From positions 52,775,624 through 52,839,623 of the forward strand of contig CM049308.1 of assembly GCA_026874595.1 (NCBI GenBank): a DNA stretch of 64,000 bases, given 5' to 3'. The notes under the pieces were generated by a model that made no database searches, was not told the origin of the DNA, and was given only the letters and a program-made list of their open reading frames with translations. The translations under genes were made by a program, and so were the position numbers. This document shows positions 25,166 to 38,608 of the stretch, in pieces. This DNA comes from Sipunculus nudus. Its lineage: Eukaryota; Annelida; Sipuncula; Golfingiida; Sipunculidae. Each line of letters opens with the position of its first letter. Positions within the stretch are counted from its first letter, which is position 1.

Positions 25166-27216
25166 ACGCCCTTTCCCAGTTTTCAACTCGATGCAGGTTT
25201 AATCTTTTATATGACACAAGGTGGCGCTGCCTAACACTAATAGAGATTTGTACCATGTGAACTGTGATAGTATAAATATATATCCTGCGTTACTGCATGT
25301 GACTATCATGTGACTGTGCTTGTGACATAGATACCAGCGGTTTATAACTTTGTTATGGGGAGGCATTTCTGAGACGGTTTGTACACAACCGAATGAGTAA
25401 AATTACTGTCCTGCGGTAACGTCTGGATATCAAGATTAAGGCAACACATTTCAAATATAGTGTTATATGTTGCTGTGTTACTCGTGACAAAGAATCCTTG
25501 TCCTCGTGTTTATCCGACCGCCACTGAGAGGTTCGGCCAACGCTCTCACGAGGACGTTGATAACATAAAGAAGGGATTCCCTAAGGACCTTATAAACGAA
25601 TGAGACGTAATAGTTATATCGGTGTTACGAAATTGCGCAGTTTTGTCACTGTCTGGATGAGGGTAAGTCAGAGCTAAATCTGCAGTAAACATGACTTATC
25701 CTGTATTATAAAGGGAATAAATTGCTGAGTATGAACTAAAACCAGTGCTAGATAGATCCTGATATCTGCTTCATATAAAAAACAGTGCTGCAGGGTGCAT
25801 CGCTTAAGAGACCAGTTTGCCAAAACGAGGTGTCGTAAAAAATAAAAGTAATCTGTGATATATTTCGGTGTATAAGTTCAATGTGCGGGAGTATTTTGCA
25901 CATGGTTATAGGCATGGAATGCTGCAGATATATACCGGGGTTGGCATTTGCCCGCGAGGGTTTAAAATCTGCAATATAAGAAAAAGGGAAATTTGACGCC
26001 TCTTCGCCCTACGCCCTTAGACGTAGGTATGCATGCCAAAATTCAAAATAAAATAAATATGATATTATAGATATTAACATATATCTTATCTTACCCGTAG
26101 TTCAAATATTCATATAATTTATATATTTTATCTGCCAATAATGAACAAGAATTCCTACTAGATCGCCGACAAGTTCATAAGATTTTGCTCTCATTTTGAA
26201 TAAAATAATGACGGATATATCACTTGATCGAGAAAAAAGCCCCGAATTTTAAGGGTCAATAACTTTATAACAACGTTATAACAAATTTCACAATGCAAAT
26301 TTATTCTTTTCTTAAAACAGGAAGCTGAACTCCTGGACCAATGAAATTATATAGATACATTCAAATAATATACATCATTCGACACGTCAACTACCAGGAA
26401 CTTGCATACAATGTTTAAAAAATCATTAAACCCTAAAGTTCTGGACGTTTTTCCTGAATCACTCAATATATCCTGTAGGTTAAATTATGTTAAGATCGTA
26501 AAACACTGTATTTAAAATCATCGCTGATTTATTCCGTGACAAAAGCAGCATAGGTTTTTGAATGTGTGACCATATACATCAACCATTTTTATGCATATTC
26601 TCTTTGATCAATTTATCACATTTTCTCCAGCAATTTTCGTGCTAAGATTGCTGTCAGGAATTAAGGAAATTTGCATGTCATATTCATCAACGTTTTATTC
26701 AGTAGAAAATTTGTTTTATTTCAAAGGCTCTTTATCCCGCACTTTCCAGGGGTTTAACCTTCTAACTAAAAACATTAAATCATATTTAAATGTCATATAA
26801 TGTTAAATGTCTGTATTTATTTAATAAAATGTCAAATACACATCGGTTTCTTCCGTCTGCATTTCACTGAAGCCAAGATCATAATTTACACGATGCAAAT
26901 ATATACTGACAGAAACAACCGTCATACACAGAGCCCTTAAGAACCATAAGATCTAGAAATTAACATTTATTCAAATAATATTATGAAACCTATATGAGAA
27001 TAATACGTGTCACCATTTCATAAACTGATGGACGTCCCACTTTCGAAGATACCGGCACACTTATGAAACGTTTTTAAAAACTTAACACATTTTTATCAGG
27101 TGTTCCCCTCTCATTTAGTATTATCCTTACCCAGAAAACTGTAGGAACGGATGTTTATCTCAGGAAAGATGGGCGACAGAGGACGGGAATTAAGCCTATA
27201 CTATTAACACTTTCAC

Positions 27217-27218
<2 letters not shown>
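25166..27218. other. no gene seen
   Basis: AT-rich sequence matched by unit 2. No coding, RNA or repeat feature recognised apart from its duplication. Confidence 0.35.
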
Positions 27219-27275
<57 letters not shown>

Positions 27276-27546
27276 ATATGAAGAAAAACAACACTGTAAA
27301 TTCACAACAGTCGGTTTCACGGGATGCGACCCGATCATCAGGTGAATGTGGTTAGAAAACGGGATGCGACCCGATCATCAGGTGAATGTGGTTAGATTCT
27401 AACCACATTCACCTGATGATCGGTTCGCATCCCGTGAAACCGACTGTTGTGAATTTACAGTGTTGTTTTTCTTCAGAGTAATACCGCTCTGGCCTAGTCT
27501 GTAGGCCATAGCGCACTTTACAACGGAGGGTAACTCTACCTTCTAT
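27219..27546. repeat. (TA)n plus hairpin repeat, copy 1
   Basis: A (TA)n run at 27219-27279 is followed by a long inverted repeat: left arm from 27280, right arm ending near 27476, arms about 77 nt and almost perfectly complementary. The arm core is CGGGATGCGACCCGATCATC, with 37 bp of the left arm duplicated directly (about 27319-27396). A shared tail with GGCCTAGTCTGTAGGCC follows to 27546. Two more copies lie at 37809 and 47027. Confidence 0.8.
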
Positions 27547-28400
27547 ATTTATATATATTTATATATATATAGTTCTAAGTAGGTTTCAGTGCTAGCAGCA
27601 TAGTGCTCGATACAGCTGAGGTAGAGCAGGTATATATATATTGACGTTTTATTGCAAATTCCCGGTCCATATACAAGCTTATAGAAAATGAAATCTTTGT
27701 GTGAAAATATAGATATCATAATGTGTTGACAGTTATTCTCAGGTAATACTCGTAATATGTTGCAAACGACTGATGTAGCTTAGCTAAGGTAGAAGTTTTA
27801 GAGTTTATCCTTATTACCAAGATATTGGTTTTACGTATAAGAACTTATTGTATATTATTTCATCAAGTTTCTTTTTCTAGTTGACACGGTTCAAGCTTGT
27901 TCAAATGTAAGACTGGTGCGACACCTTGAGAATGATACTGAACCAAAATAAAATCTGAATAGTCATTTTCAGTAGAGCAAACAAATCAAAACAATTCACA
28001 AACATTTAACATAGCAAAGATTAAGAGTTGGCATTCAACTAGTACATGTACAAAACAATAGAGCTAAGAACGCGCACAAATATACCCACTATTAAAAATT
28101 TTAACACAGAGTACATATACAATAGCTATATTAGAATAGAAATCTTAAAAATAAAAACGTACACAACAGCTGAAAATAATATCGTTTCTCTTCTAGACAT
28201 AATCCTACAAATTCCAGGTTATATTCAGTCTGACGTAAAATGCATCGAGCAAATTAAAAATAGTCAATACTAAACATGTTCCCCTACAATAAGGTGATTA
28301 TACCCGAAGCCAATGAATGACTCTAGCCAATAAAGAAAAGATTACATACAAAATAATATACATCCGATTAAATGTAAAATATCCAAATACAATAAAATAT

Positions 28401-28522
28401 CATATCAAACCATACCGGTGACATAGTGACACATATCTGCAAATGAATTTGAGAACAATTTCATATCAAACCATACCGGTGACATAGTGACACATTTCTT
28501 CAAATGAATTTGAGAACAATTC
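28401..28522. repeat. two-copy 61-bp tandem repeat, unit 2 version
   Basis: Same pair as at 17197-17317. Confidence 0.85.
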
Positions 28523-30503
28523 GACTAGAATATATTCACATTAAAGTGTGCTGGAACTGAGGTGATTTACGATTTTCAGCTATTTATATGTATCACCACT
28601 AAATTACTCAGTTTTTGCGCCTAATATAAAACATTTCCTTTCCTGGCACCTAATTCATCAGTGAAGAAACGCCAAGGGTCTGGTTCATAGACTCACTTTT
28701 AACCAAAGCTCCAGACGCGCCATGTTGGACGGAAGTGCTGCCATCTACAAATTATTATAACAGCTAACTCACTGACGGTGAACTAAGGTGCCCCACGAAT
28801 GAACTGTAACTTCACTCTCCTCACTTGGAAAGTGTCACTATTTAGTTAACCGTTTGCAACAATTGAAACACATTCACAATTAACAACACCTACCTAACTC
28901 TTTAGATTTATATACAGGTTTATATACATTTTTGGTACCGTTCTTAAATGTGTCACATGGAACATATGCAAAAATAATAAAGTTCCAAGATCGGTGAAAG
29001 CTTTATACTGCAGAATATTATTATAAAATAGGTAAATATTATAGTATACAAATTAAATCTAAAACATAACCTACTGTAAAGTGCATGTGCTTTTGTTCCC
29101 ATGAATGAATGGATTTTTTCTTATTCTTGAAATGAGGCCTTAGGCCAAAAGTTTCATTAATGTGAACTTTTCGCAATATACATAATAATAGTTATTTTTA
29201 AATAAATATATACATTTCACATTTTTCAAAGATAAACAAACTTGGTCACAGAACAAGTACTTATATCTGAATTTAGTACCTAATATAATATTATGTAGTA
29301 TTACTTGTTTACAGTTTCTAGTACTTATATTTGTTCTGTAAATGAATTAATTACCTTTGTCTATAACTCTCTCATTTTATATGCAAACATTCATTAAACA
29401 ATATAATAAAAAATATATAAGCTATAAAATAAAATATACTTAACTCTCAAGTTGGTTTATTACCTGTGTAATTTGAGCAAAGAAGAAATTCTCATAAAAC
29501 CGTGATACAGCGTTATAGGCGAAACATGTATATATAAGTACAATGCGATGGTAACAGGTACGGCTTCACGATCTTGAACATGAGAATGGGGTGTTAGAAG
29601 GGTATTCTGAAAGCTACAATGACGTGAATATGAACGAAAATATCATTATGCTGGCTGAGAACCCATACTTGGGGAAATCCTTCTATGGTTATATAAATAA
29701 TCATATGACGATCAAGACAACACACGTTGACCGATGCATTGATTTATTGAATTTACTGATCTTATCAGTGAACAAAATACGACAGTTTTGTTGACAGACA
29801 AAATTAATAAGTCCATTAATTATTTAATGTCTATTAACTGTTTAAACATATACATAACCCCCAGTTACGGTAGTGAAACAGACCATTTGCAAAATTCCAT
29901 TTCGTGAGAATATAATGCACGGGACATCACGTTCTAAATATTTAACAATATTTCCATTTACATCAAGAGCTGAAAGCTTTGCATCATGTGAATTTGAATC
30001 CTACTTAAAAAACTAAGTAATCATGCAAGAAACAGCAAACATCTTAATCGGCCCATCGTAATGACTATTTAGGTCACTTATGAAGCAATTAGTATACTTC
30101 TTGAGTCAAGTGCATGTGGCTGTTTGGTACAGGCTCAAACGTCATTACCTTTTTACATTTATCATCACAAAACATATTTATTACATGCTTTTAACTCCAT
30201 GTGAACTCATATGGAGTTAAATATTAGCTGCTTATATTAATTACTTTTGTACGTTTGTTTTATTTTATAGACACTTCAGTTTAACATATCAAAACCTTTA
30301 TATTTATATCATACATATTACAGCATCCGGGTAAACTGGCGTATCACATTTTAACATTTTATCATGTTAACCTACTTTAGTTATCTTTAAATGTGTATTC
30401 CTTCACATTCTCTCAAATAATTTAATGTATCATATATATCACTCCGGAAAGTCTTATTTCGAGACATTATTCATGAATTGTATACACTGAATTCGTATAA
30501 GTC
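28523..30503. other. downstream flank of gene E, no gene
   Basis: Duplicate of 17318-19299 with few substitutions; nothing coding recognised. Confidence 0.4.
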
Positions 30504-32940
30504 TCACACCTGGAAATATGTTGTCTTGGTCCTATATCTACGAGGACAACAAAAATCAGCATAGAGATGGTCGGAAAATATATATTCATTTATGTGAAAC
30601 CAAAAGGCATCATAAGAAGTCAAAAGATAGGCAAACAGCTGAACACTTCCCAAAAAGCAAGTCCCGAATTCTGAAATAATAATCATGTAGAACTGTCCGA
30701 AGTACACCATTACAATAGACATAAGAGCAGAAAGACAAATGTAGACCTGCAAGACAAAGGAAATTTTCTGCATGGAATAGAATATTCCTGCAGTATTCCT
30801 TATGTTTCGGCTACAATGACTTTGTACAAAGCACCAAACTGTGCTGAAGGCACCAAGTGCAGTTCGAGAGGTACAGGTGCAACTCAAAATTATAAAAAGA
30901 TCATCCCAGGACGCATCTTCTTCGGAGAAAATGTACGAAATGCCCATACAGGCATTCCATGCTGCGATTAGAAGCTGAGCGCATAATAAAACAACATGGG
31001 CACAATTTCTGTTCCGCTGTGCTTTTGTCATTTCCTCGAAAAATCCTTTCATCCTCCGACCTTCCAGGTATGATTTGTCACCTTCGTGGTGTACTGAAAC
31101 ATTCTGAAGAAAAGGAAGAGTCATGCACCCTGACTTGCCCTGTTTCTCAACTCTGTCGAGAATGCTGTAGATTCGCTCTCCGAGTTCATCAACTTCCCAG
31201 TCCGATTCAGATGGATACTACAGGCACTCTGAGATGAAGCTGACCTTTATAGGGTACGTGTCCAGAATACTGGCCTCTCTTATTGTGCTTGTGTCCAGAA
31301 TATCCCTCACATACTGAAATGAAAGGTATTTCGAATTAAATGTTATGGGGATACACATCTGCAGGATAATTGTTTCTATGATAGACTGAATTAGAACTAT
31401 ACAATGCCGTATGAGCGGCACTGCTTGTAGTATAAATTTTGCTGGTCTTAAGATTAAACAGCTATGGAAATTTAGACATGATTTTGGTGAATAAGTTTGT
31501 AGCACATTTCAATGTGATTAACCGTTATGTATTCATATATAGCGATCATGAAATAATTATTTCCAATAAATGAAAAGTTAAAAATCCCTTGTATCATTTG
31601 GTAAAACATTCCTATTGTATTTATTCTTGTATCTTAAACAAAATAGGAAAAAAAATCCAACAAATGTACACTGTTAAAATCAATGTTACTTTTGCAGTAG
31701 GAGGTGGTAACTTTTAATTTAAACTGCCTGCCAAACGTAATAGAGATGGAAACGAAATATACAAGTATTAGTAGTAATATGGAAAAGTGGAATCGTGTGT
31801 CTCTCTCTCACGCACATACGAACATAACCAAGGTCAGGAACAATAAAAAATAGGCCATGTTAAACACGCAATAATACATACTTTCAGGGCAGTCAGACAG
31901 TGACGACGATTAATTTGTAGCATTTCATTCTCGCCCTACAATCCTGATTGTTCTCTTCCAAACACCCCCAGGCCTTCAGGTCCTCGACTAACGGAGCTGT
32001 TCCATATGACAGTTCGTTTGCATATTTCATGAAACGAGAACTTAGTACCTGTGAATGAAGTTCTTTCAGATAAGGCGGATGCTACTCCGCATAATCTGCG
32101 CATGAGATGAAATTCCTTCAGAGCAACCGATATTTTCCAAAAGTCACCTGATGGCACAACGTGAAAGGTGTCTTCCTCAGGGCTACACCGATCAACTTCT
32201 ATGCCAGCTTCTTCAAGTGCACGGCGGGTCAAAGTCTTTCTCATTGCTAAAACTAAATCTATCTTTATATCTCCGTGTTCCTTCCAGTTCTCTACCTGCC
32301 TAAACGTCTGACCACAACATTTTCTCTCAAGCTCTGACGCCGAATGCTTGGCTTGATAAATTAATTCCTGTTTCACCTCGGGGGCATTCAAACTGATGTA
32401 AATGGTCACGGCAGGTCCTATACATGTCATTTCTTGAAAACGGATAAACGGACAATTTGTTCTGGAAGCTGTATTCTTTAGAGTCCTGTCGAAGCTTTCT
32501 TGTACCTCTCTAGCAGATACATCACTATCGTCGTCAGTTTTTGAGAGTTTAAAGTAACCACGGGGAGTAATGTGGTTGTCTCCTCCTGATGGAAAAAACC
32601 TGGGAGGAGTCACGTGTTCTATCTGTGTTTTTTCATCCGAAAAAGTTTCCAGTTCAAACATAAAATCAAATTCGTTAGGACAGCTCACTTTCGTTCCATC
32701 ATAAAAACTGCCACAGGGTATCAGGTCACCCACAAAACGTGCATCTGAAAGCCCGGCATCAGTCAGTAGGGTAACAACATAACTTCGTGCGAGCCAAGCT
32801 AGGAAATGTGATTTCGGTATTTGTAATCTTGCGTTGTGAGTTGCGACATGATGGACAAATCGGCCAACTAGTATTGATTGGCACCACGATGGCTTCTCAT
32901 CTGTGTCTTCATCTGTTGGGTCTACTGAGTCTGAAGCCAT
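30504..32940 (-). pseudogene. cGLR-TM copy E (twin of C), two nonsense codons, no indel
   Basis: Minus strand. Exon 1 is 32940-31882 (353 codons) and exon 2 is 31313-30504 (270 codons), with a 568-bp intron. Residues visible in the core: G77-S78 in PCGSFYDGTK, acids E90 and D92 in NEFDFM, CIGPAV at 173-178, third acid D228 in IKIDLVLAM, VVPSGDFW before the C-terminal lobe. Spacing from GS to the acids matches cGAS. Lesions: TAG at codon 335 (31938-31936) and TAG at exon 2 codon 32 (31220-31218); copy C has CAG at both places. All else is open, including YLEGRRMK, four membrane segments and NEYIFSDHL. As written the product ends before the last helix of the core. Inferred: an active-type enzyme inactivated after the duplication that made C and E. 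Confidence 0.88.
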
Positions 32941-34188
32941 AGTATCTTATTATTTTTCTGAGTTTAAAGCTCCCGTTAACAGACCATCGGTTTTCCAGAC
33001 AACTGTTGAAAACATAAGAGCATGATTATAATGGCAATTATATTATTTCCAAATAATTTTGTATAATTAAATATTATTTTCATCGAATTCACCTGCTGAT
33101 AAGTGGAATGATATAAATATACTTAGATAACATAATTGACATGTATGGAAGCAAGCGTACATTTATTATTGTTTAACTCTTCAAATATTTAAGGGCTGTA
33201 TATTTGTAATTAAGATACGCAATATCACAACATATGCCTATACGGTCACCATAAATTGGAAAGAATTTTTTATATATTATTAATCCTTAAATTCTTGTTA
33301 TCCATTCTATGATGAACTGATAGGACTTGTTTAATCCTATATTATGATAGTGTGATCAACATGTGAATGTTTTTATTAATTTCAAGTGATTCCCAAGGTT
33401 CAAATGGAAAGAGACAAATTGGTAAGGGGGCACAAATCGGTAAAACCAAAACACATGACTGCATAAAAATCCATGTGTGCATGGGGGTCACGAACGGTGG
33501 TATGATGCGTAGATAAGTATACAAAAAGGGCTAGATCAGCATGTGATGTTTACATATTGCACGTAATCGGGATCAGGATTTACCCATTTCGATATCTCTC
33601 GACATATCTATAGGGGCTTTTAACGCATGTGATGACGATATACCTAACACACGAACACAAACTTATGTATATGCGTGTCTGATGTGACATTAAGAATAGC
33701 CTTTTAACTTATGAGACAATGGAAAGACTAAAAAGGACATATCGTACAAACAGAAAAATAATATTGTATGATTACACGCTTACCTGTTCACTCTCTGCGG
33801 TGAGCATTATATTTTAATAATATAATTCAGGAGCATCAAATATCAGGCTCCAATATGCACAGATACAGCTTTTTCATTGACTCGTTATCTTTATTTTGTG
33901 CTTACTTTCAAAAGTAAATGAGAACAAGAGAGTTTGCCTCCTGTGGTAGAATGCTCGTCCGTTCCGTTTGCATGATCTGGTTCATGACGCGATGCCCTCA
34001 TATCGGTAAGTCTGCCCTTGTGGTTATTGGCGCAGTATCACCATATCCGGGGAAAATATTGTATAGCAGAGGAACCATCATTGTAACCTATCTTTCAATG
34101 TGTGTGATTTTAATGTCTATTATACCAGCTGTCATGTGCAAAACGGTATCAGATTACAATTGACCCACGGAAATCCAAGGTATTAATG

Positions 34189-34251
<63 letters not shown>

Positions 34252-34815
34252 TATAATAATCAGTTCGGCTCAGTCAAAATAAAAGGTTTTGTAACATGTA
34301 GTCATTGGGTCTGCAAGCGTCAAAGCGCCATAGGTGGTTGCACACCATGACCTTTCAAAGGGTGTTGACCACACTCGGGCCATACACAGAAAATATTCGT
34401 TTAACGGACTCTGAGGACATCACATGGTGTGCGTCTGCAGATCACCCTTAGGTCAGACCATAAAATTTGTGTAATATTTTGTGCACGGCTGATTTTTTTC
34501 TTCCTTTTTGGCCCCGTCCCTGCAGGCCATACTCACTGACTTGGGCCACACAACACAAATATTGTTCTGCGGGCTCATGGAACAAAAATATGATGCGAGC
34601 GGAAAGTTTTTATCTCTCACTTTTCTTTAATGGTCTGGACACAATTCTTAGAATTTTGATAATATTGCCTGGAGAACACAAAAATGTGCTTCAATTCTTA
34701 AATTCGTCTATATGCTCAACATTGAATGTGTCCTATGGCACAAATTAGCAACATCAAGAAAGACCTGATTTTCATTTGTGAAAAAAATGTTATAGGGCAC
34801 CTACACAGGCCTACT
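32941..34815. other. upstream flank of gene E
   Basis: Duplicate of the flank of C with an extra block at about 33078-33180. Contains the 81-codon open frame at 33918-34163 (two hydrophobic stretches, no known motif; broken in the twin) and a (TA)n run at 34191-34249. No gene is supported. Confidence 0.4.
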
Positions 34816-35020
34816 AAGGGGCGGAAACAGGATTTTTTTTAAAAGGAGGGTTCTAACCCAGAAGGACTAATAATAAAACCTAGAAAACGGTCCCAAGATA
34901 CCGAAAAGAGGGAGGAGTCTGGGCCGCACAAAATTGTCTGAAACCTTTTAAAAAAAGTTGCGGCGGTTGAAAAATGGTGGTGGTTGGGGGGGGGGGGACC
35001 CATGAGGGTCCGCTTCTGCT
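34816..35020 (+). repeat. dispersed repeat, copy 3 of 3
   Basis: Unit 2 version of the repeat at 24311-24515. Confidence 0.5.
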
Positions 35021-37276
35021 TCTAACGAGGTATGTATATACCCGTTTCTTTCCTTAGAAATAGCTATAAAACATACATTTTATTTATCTTTCAGATCTTC
35101 TTAACATCAATCTCTCCTTTATATGTCTAACAGTAATAATATATGAAACCAGTCGAAGATCTTCGAGAACCTGAATGCCCCCGAGTCCCCTTCCGGTTCG
35201 CGATGAAACATAACCAGGTTTTCAATGTCAGCATACCGATGTATGTTTTTTTTTTCCACGAGCACAGCTCCACAAAAAAATTGACAGTATCCCACTGAAT
35301 ATCTGTATTTAATTAAATTTTAGGATTAAAAATTTAATCAAACATTCCTCATCTCATATCATACATCCCCTAAACCCCGATGAAAGGCCCGGTAACCGGG
35401 TTAATCAGTTAGTATAACATAAACTATACTTTAATTTAGGATATCTGTGTATTTGTCCTACAATTAAAAACAGATTGATAATATATTTTGCCAGTTTGGT
35501 AGGTTGTGATATATGTGGATTTAACCAACAATTTAGTTATTTCAACCAACTCCTTGGTCATGCACTAACCAAAACGATTGATCATTTAGACCAACAAGTT
35601 TAATTGGTTTAGTTAAAAATTGGTTGATTTTACCAACATATTGCTTATTTTTACCAAAAGATTGGTCAAGCACTGACAGAACGCCCTTTCCCAGTTTTCA
35701 ACTCGATGCAGGTTTAATCTTTTATATGACACAAGGTGGCGCTGCCTAACACTACTAGAGATTTGTACCATGTGAACTGGGATAGTAAAAATATATATCC
35801 TGCGTTACTGCATGTGACTATCATGTGACTGTGCTTGTGACATACATACCAGCGGTTTATAACTTTGTTATGGGGAGGCATTTCTGAGACGGTTTGTACA
35901 CAACCGAATGAGCAAAATTACTGTCCTGCGGTAACGTCTGGATATCAAGATTAAGGCAACACATTTCAAATATAGTGTTTTATGTTGCTGTGTTACTCGT
36001 GACAAAGAATCCTTGTCCTCGTGTTTATCCGACCGCCACTGAGAGAATCGGCCAACGCTCTCACGAGGACGTTGATAACATAAAGAAGGGATTCCCCAAG
36101 GGCCTTATAAACGAATGAGACGTAATAGTCATATCGGTGTTACGAAATTGCGCAGTTTTGTCACTGTCTGGATGAAGGTAAGTCAGAGCTAAATCTGCAG
36201 TAAACATGACTTATCCTGTATTATAAAGGGAATAAATTGCTGAGTATGAACTAAAACCAGTGCTAGATAGATCCTGATATCTGCTTCATATAAAAAACAG
36301 TGCTGCAGGGTGCATCGCTTAAGAGACCAGTTTCCCGAAAACGAGGTGTCGTAAAATATAAAAGTAATCTGTGATATATTTCGGTGTATAAGTTCAATGT
36401 GCGGGAGTATTGTGCACATGGTTATAGGCATGGAATGCTGCACATATATACCGGGGTTGGCATTTGCCCGCGAGGGTTTAAAATCTGCAATATAAGCAAA
36501 AGGGAAATTTGACGCCTCTTTGCCCTACGCTCTTAGACGTAGGTATGCATGCCAAAATTCAAAATAAAATAAATATGATATTATAGATATTAACATATAT
36601 CTTATCTTACCCGTAGTTAAAATATTCATATAATTTGTATATTTTATCTGCCAATAATGAACAAGAATTCCTACTAGATCGTCGACAAATTCATAAGATT
36701 TTGCTCTCATTTTGAATAAAATAATAACGGATATATCCCTTGATCGAGAAAAAAGTCCCGAATTTTAAGGGTTAATAACTTTATAACAACGATATAACAA
36801 ATTTCACAATGCAAATTTATTCTTTTCTTAAAACAGGAAGCTGAACTCTTGGACCAATGAAATTATATAGATACATTCAAATTATATACATCATTCGACA
36901 CGTCAACTACCAGGATCTTGCATACAATGTTTAAAAAATTATTAACCCCTAAAGTTCTGGACGTTTTTCCTGAATCACTCATTATATATTAAGATCGTAA
37001 AATTAAACGATCGCAAACACTGTATTTAAAATTATCGCTGATTTATTCCGTGACAAAAGCAGCATAGGTTTTTGAATGTGTGACCATATACATCAACCAT
37101 TTTTATTCATATTCTCTTTGATCAATTTATCACATTTTCTCCAGCAATTTTCGTGCTAAGATTGCTGTCAGAAATTAAGGAAATTTGCATGTCATATTCA
37201 TCAACGTTTTGTTCAGTAGAAAATTTGTTTTATTTTAAAGGCTCTTTATCCCGCACTTTCCAGGGGTTTAACCTTC
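35021..37276. other. no gene seen; ACCAAC cluster at 35480-35675
   Basis: Unit 2 version of 24516-26760. The ACCAAC/GTTGG cluster recurs. Nothing coding is recognised. Confidence 0.4.
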
Positions 37277-37346
37277 TAACTGAAAACATTAAATCATATT
37301 TAAATGTCATCTAACTGAAAACATTAAATCATATTTAAATGTCATA
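37277..37346. repeat. 35-bp tandem duplication, unit 2 only
   Basis: A segment starting CTAACTGAAAACATT is present twice in a row here but only once at the matching place in unit 1 (near 26765), so it arose after the segmental duplication. Confidence 0.85.
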
Positions 37347-37762
37347 TAATGTCAAATGTCTGTATTTATTTACTGAAATGTCAAATACAATCGGTTTCTT
37401 CCGTCTGCATTTCACTGAAGCCAAGATCATAATTTACACGATGCAAATATATACTGACAGAAACAACCGTCATACACAGAGCCCTTAAGAACCATCAGAT
37501 CTAGAAATTAACATTTATTCAAATGATATTATGAAACCTATATGAGAATAATACGTGTCACCATTTCATAAACTGATGGACGTCCCACTTTCGAAGATAC
37601 CGGCACACTTATGAAACGTTTTTAAAAACTTAACACATTTTTATCAGGTGTTCCCCTCTCATTTAGTATTATCCTTACCCAGAAAACTGTAGGAACGGAT
37701 GTTTATCTGAGGAAAGATGGGCGACAGAGGACGGGAATTAAGCCTATACTATTAACACTTTC

Positions 37763-37808
<46 letters not shown>

Positions 37809-37812
<4 letters not shown>

Positions 37813-37976
37813 GAAAAACAACACTGTAAATTCACAACAGTCTGTTTCACGGGATGCGACCCGATCATCAGGTGAATGTGGTTAGATTCTGTGTTGTTTT
37901 TCTTCAGAGTAATACCGCTCTGGCCTAGTCTGTAGGCCATAGAGCACTTTACAACGGAGGGTAACTCTACCTTTTA
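37809..37976. repeat. hairpin repeat, copy 2, right arm mostly deleted
   Basis: Preceded by (TA)n. The left arm is complete, but the right arm is reduced to its last bases (GTGTTGTTTTTCTTC), so the palindrome has collapsed compared with 27280-27476. The tail with GGCCTAGTCTGTAGGCC is kept. Confidence 0.8.
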
Positions 37977-38257
37977 TATATATATATATATATATAGTTC
38001 TAAGTAGGTTTCAGTGCTAGCAGCATAGTGCTCGATACAGCTGAGGTAGAGCAGGTATATATATATTGACGTTTTATTGCAAATTCCCGGTCCATATACA
38101 TGCTTATAGAAAATGAAATCTTTGTGTGAAAATATAGATATCATAACGAAGTCAAAATACATACACATGTCTACCAATACATATTGACATACATACATTA
38201 TACATGTATATATAAAAATATATATACACATATATAAGCGCATAGATATGTCTATCC

Positions 38258-38261
<4 letters not shown>

Positions 38262-38303
<42 letters not shown>
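38262..38303. repeat. (TAA)n microsatellite
   Basis: About a dozen TAA units, lying between the duplication end and gene F. Confidence 0.9.
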
Positions 38304-38306
<3 letters not shown>

Positions 38307-38500
38307 TAAATATAAAACATTACAATGTTAACTTAGCCACTTATGTATATTCGAGAATCGTGTCAAAAGTCGACGAAGCTTAAAGCAGATAGGAACAAAA
38401 AAGAACTGAACTAAATTTAGTCCTGAGACATTTAAGAAATGCTGATGTTCAAATAATCGCAGTTGTATCAGTGAAAGATAAATCAGTTCTGTAACCCAAA

Positions 38501-38510
38501 GAACATGTTC
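38501..38510. promoter_or_regulatory. GAACATGTTC palindrome upstream of F
   Basis: Perfect 10-bp palindrome about 100 bp before the F start codon. It fits the p53-family half-site RRRCWWGYYY and steroid-receptor-type palindromes. A chance match is quite possible. Confidence 0.2.
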
Positions 38511-38608
38511 AGATTCATTTAACCGTTATTTTTGTCAATCATCACCAACAGGTCTAGAAAAAACGGAGAGAAAGTTGATACCTTGGCGTTCCAAAATACT
38601 AAAACAAA

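Larger units (their letters stand above)
16518..27721. repeat. segmental duplication, unit 1 (11.2 kb, carries gene C)
   Basis: This unit and the next one (27722-38146) are direct, head-to-tail copies. Both begin TGTGTTGACAGTT and end ...ATAGATATCATAA, and they are nearly identical base for base with scattered substitutions and a few indels. Unit 1 lacks about 100 bp present at 33078-33180 of unit 2, and keeps about 850 bp (22900-23745) that unit 2 has lost to a (TA)n run. The unit contains gene C, about 2.8 kb downstream of it and about 6 kb upstream. Confidence 0.95.
27722..38146. repeat. segmental duplication, unit 2 (10.4 kb, carries gene E)
   Basis: Second, directly abutting copy of 16518-27721, same orientation, junction at 27721/27722 with no obvious microhomology. 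It lacks the 22900-23745 equivalent, carrying instead a (TA)n run at 34191-34249, and has lost most of the right arm of the hairpin repeat at its end. Confidence 0.95.

Noticed and set aside
27280-27476. Hairpin considered as tRNA, riboswitch or CRISPR-like unit
   Set aside because: No cloverleaf and no regular spacers; it is a long inverted repeat in a eukaryotic intergenic region.
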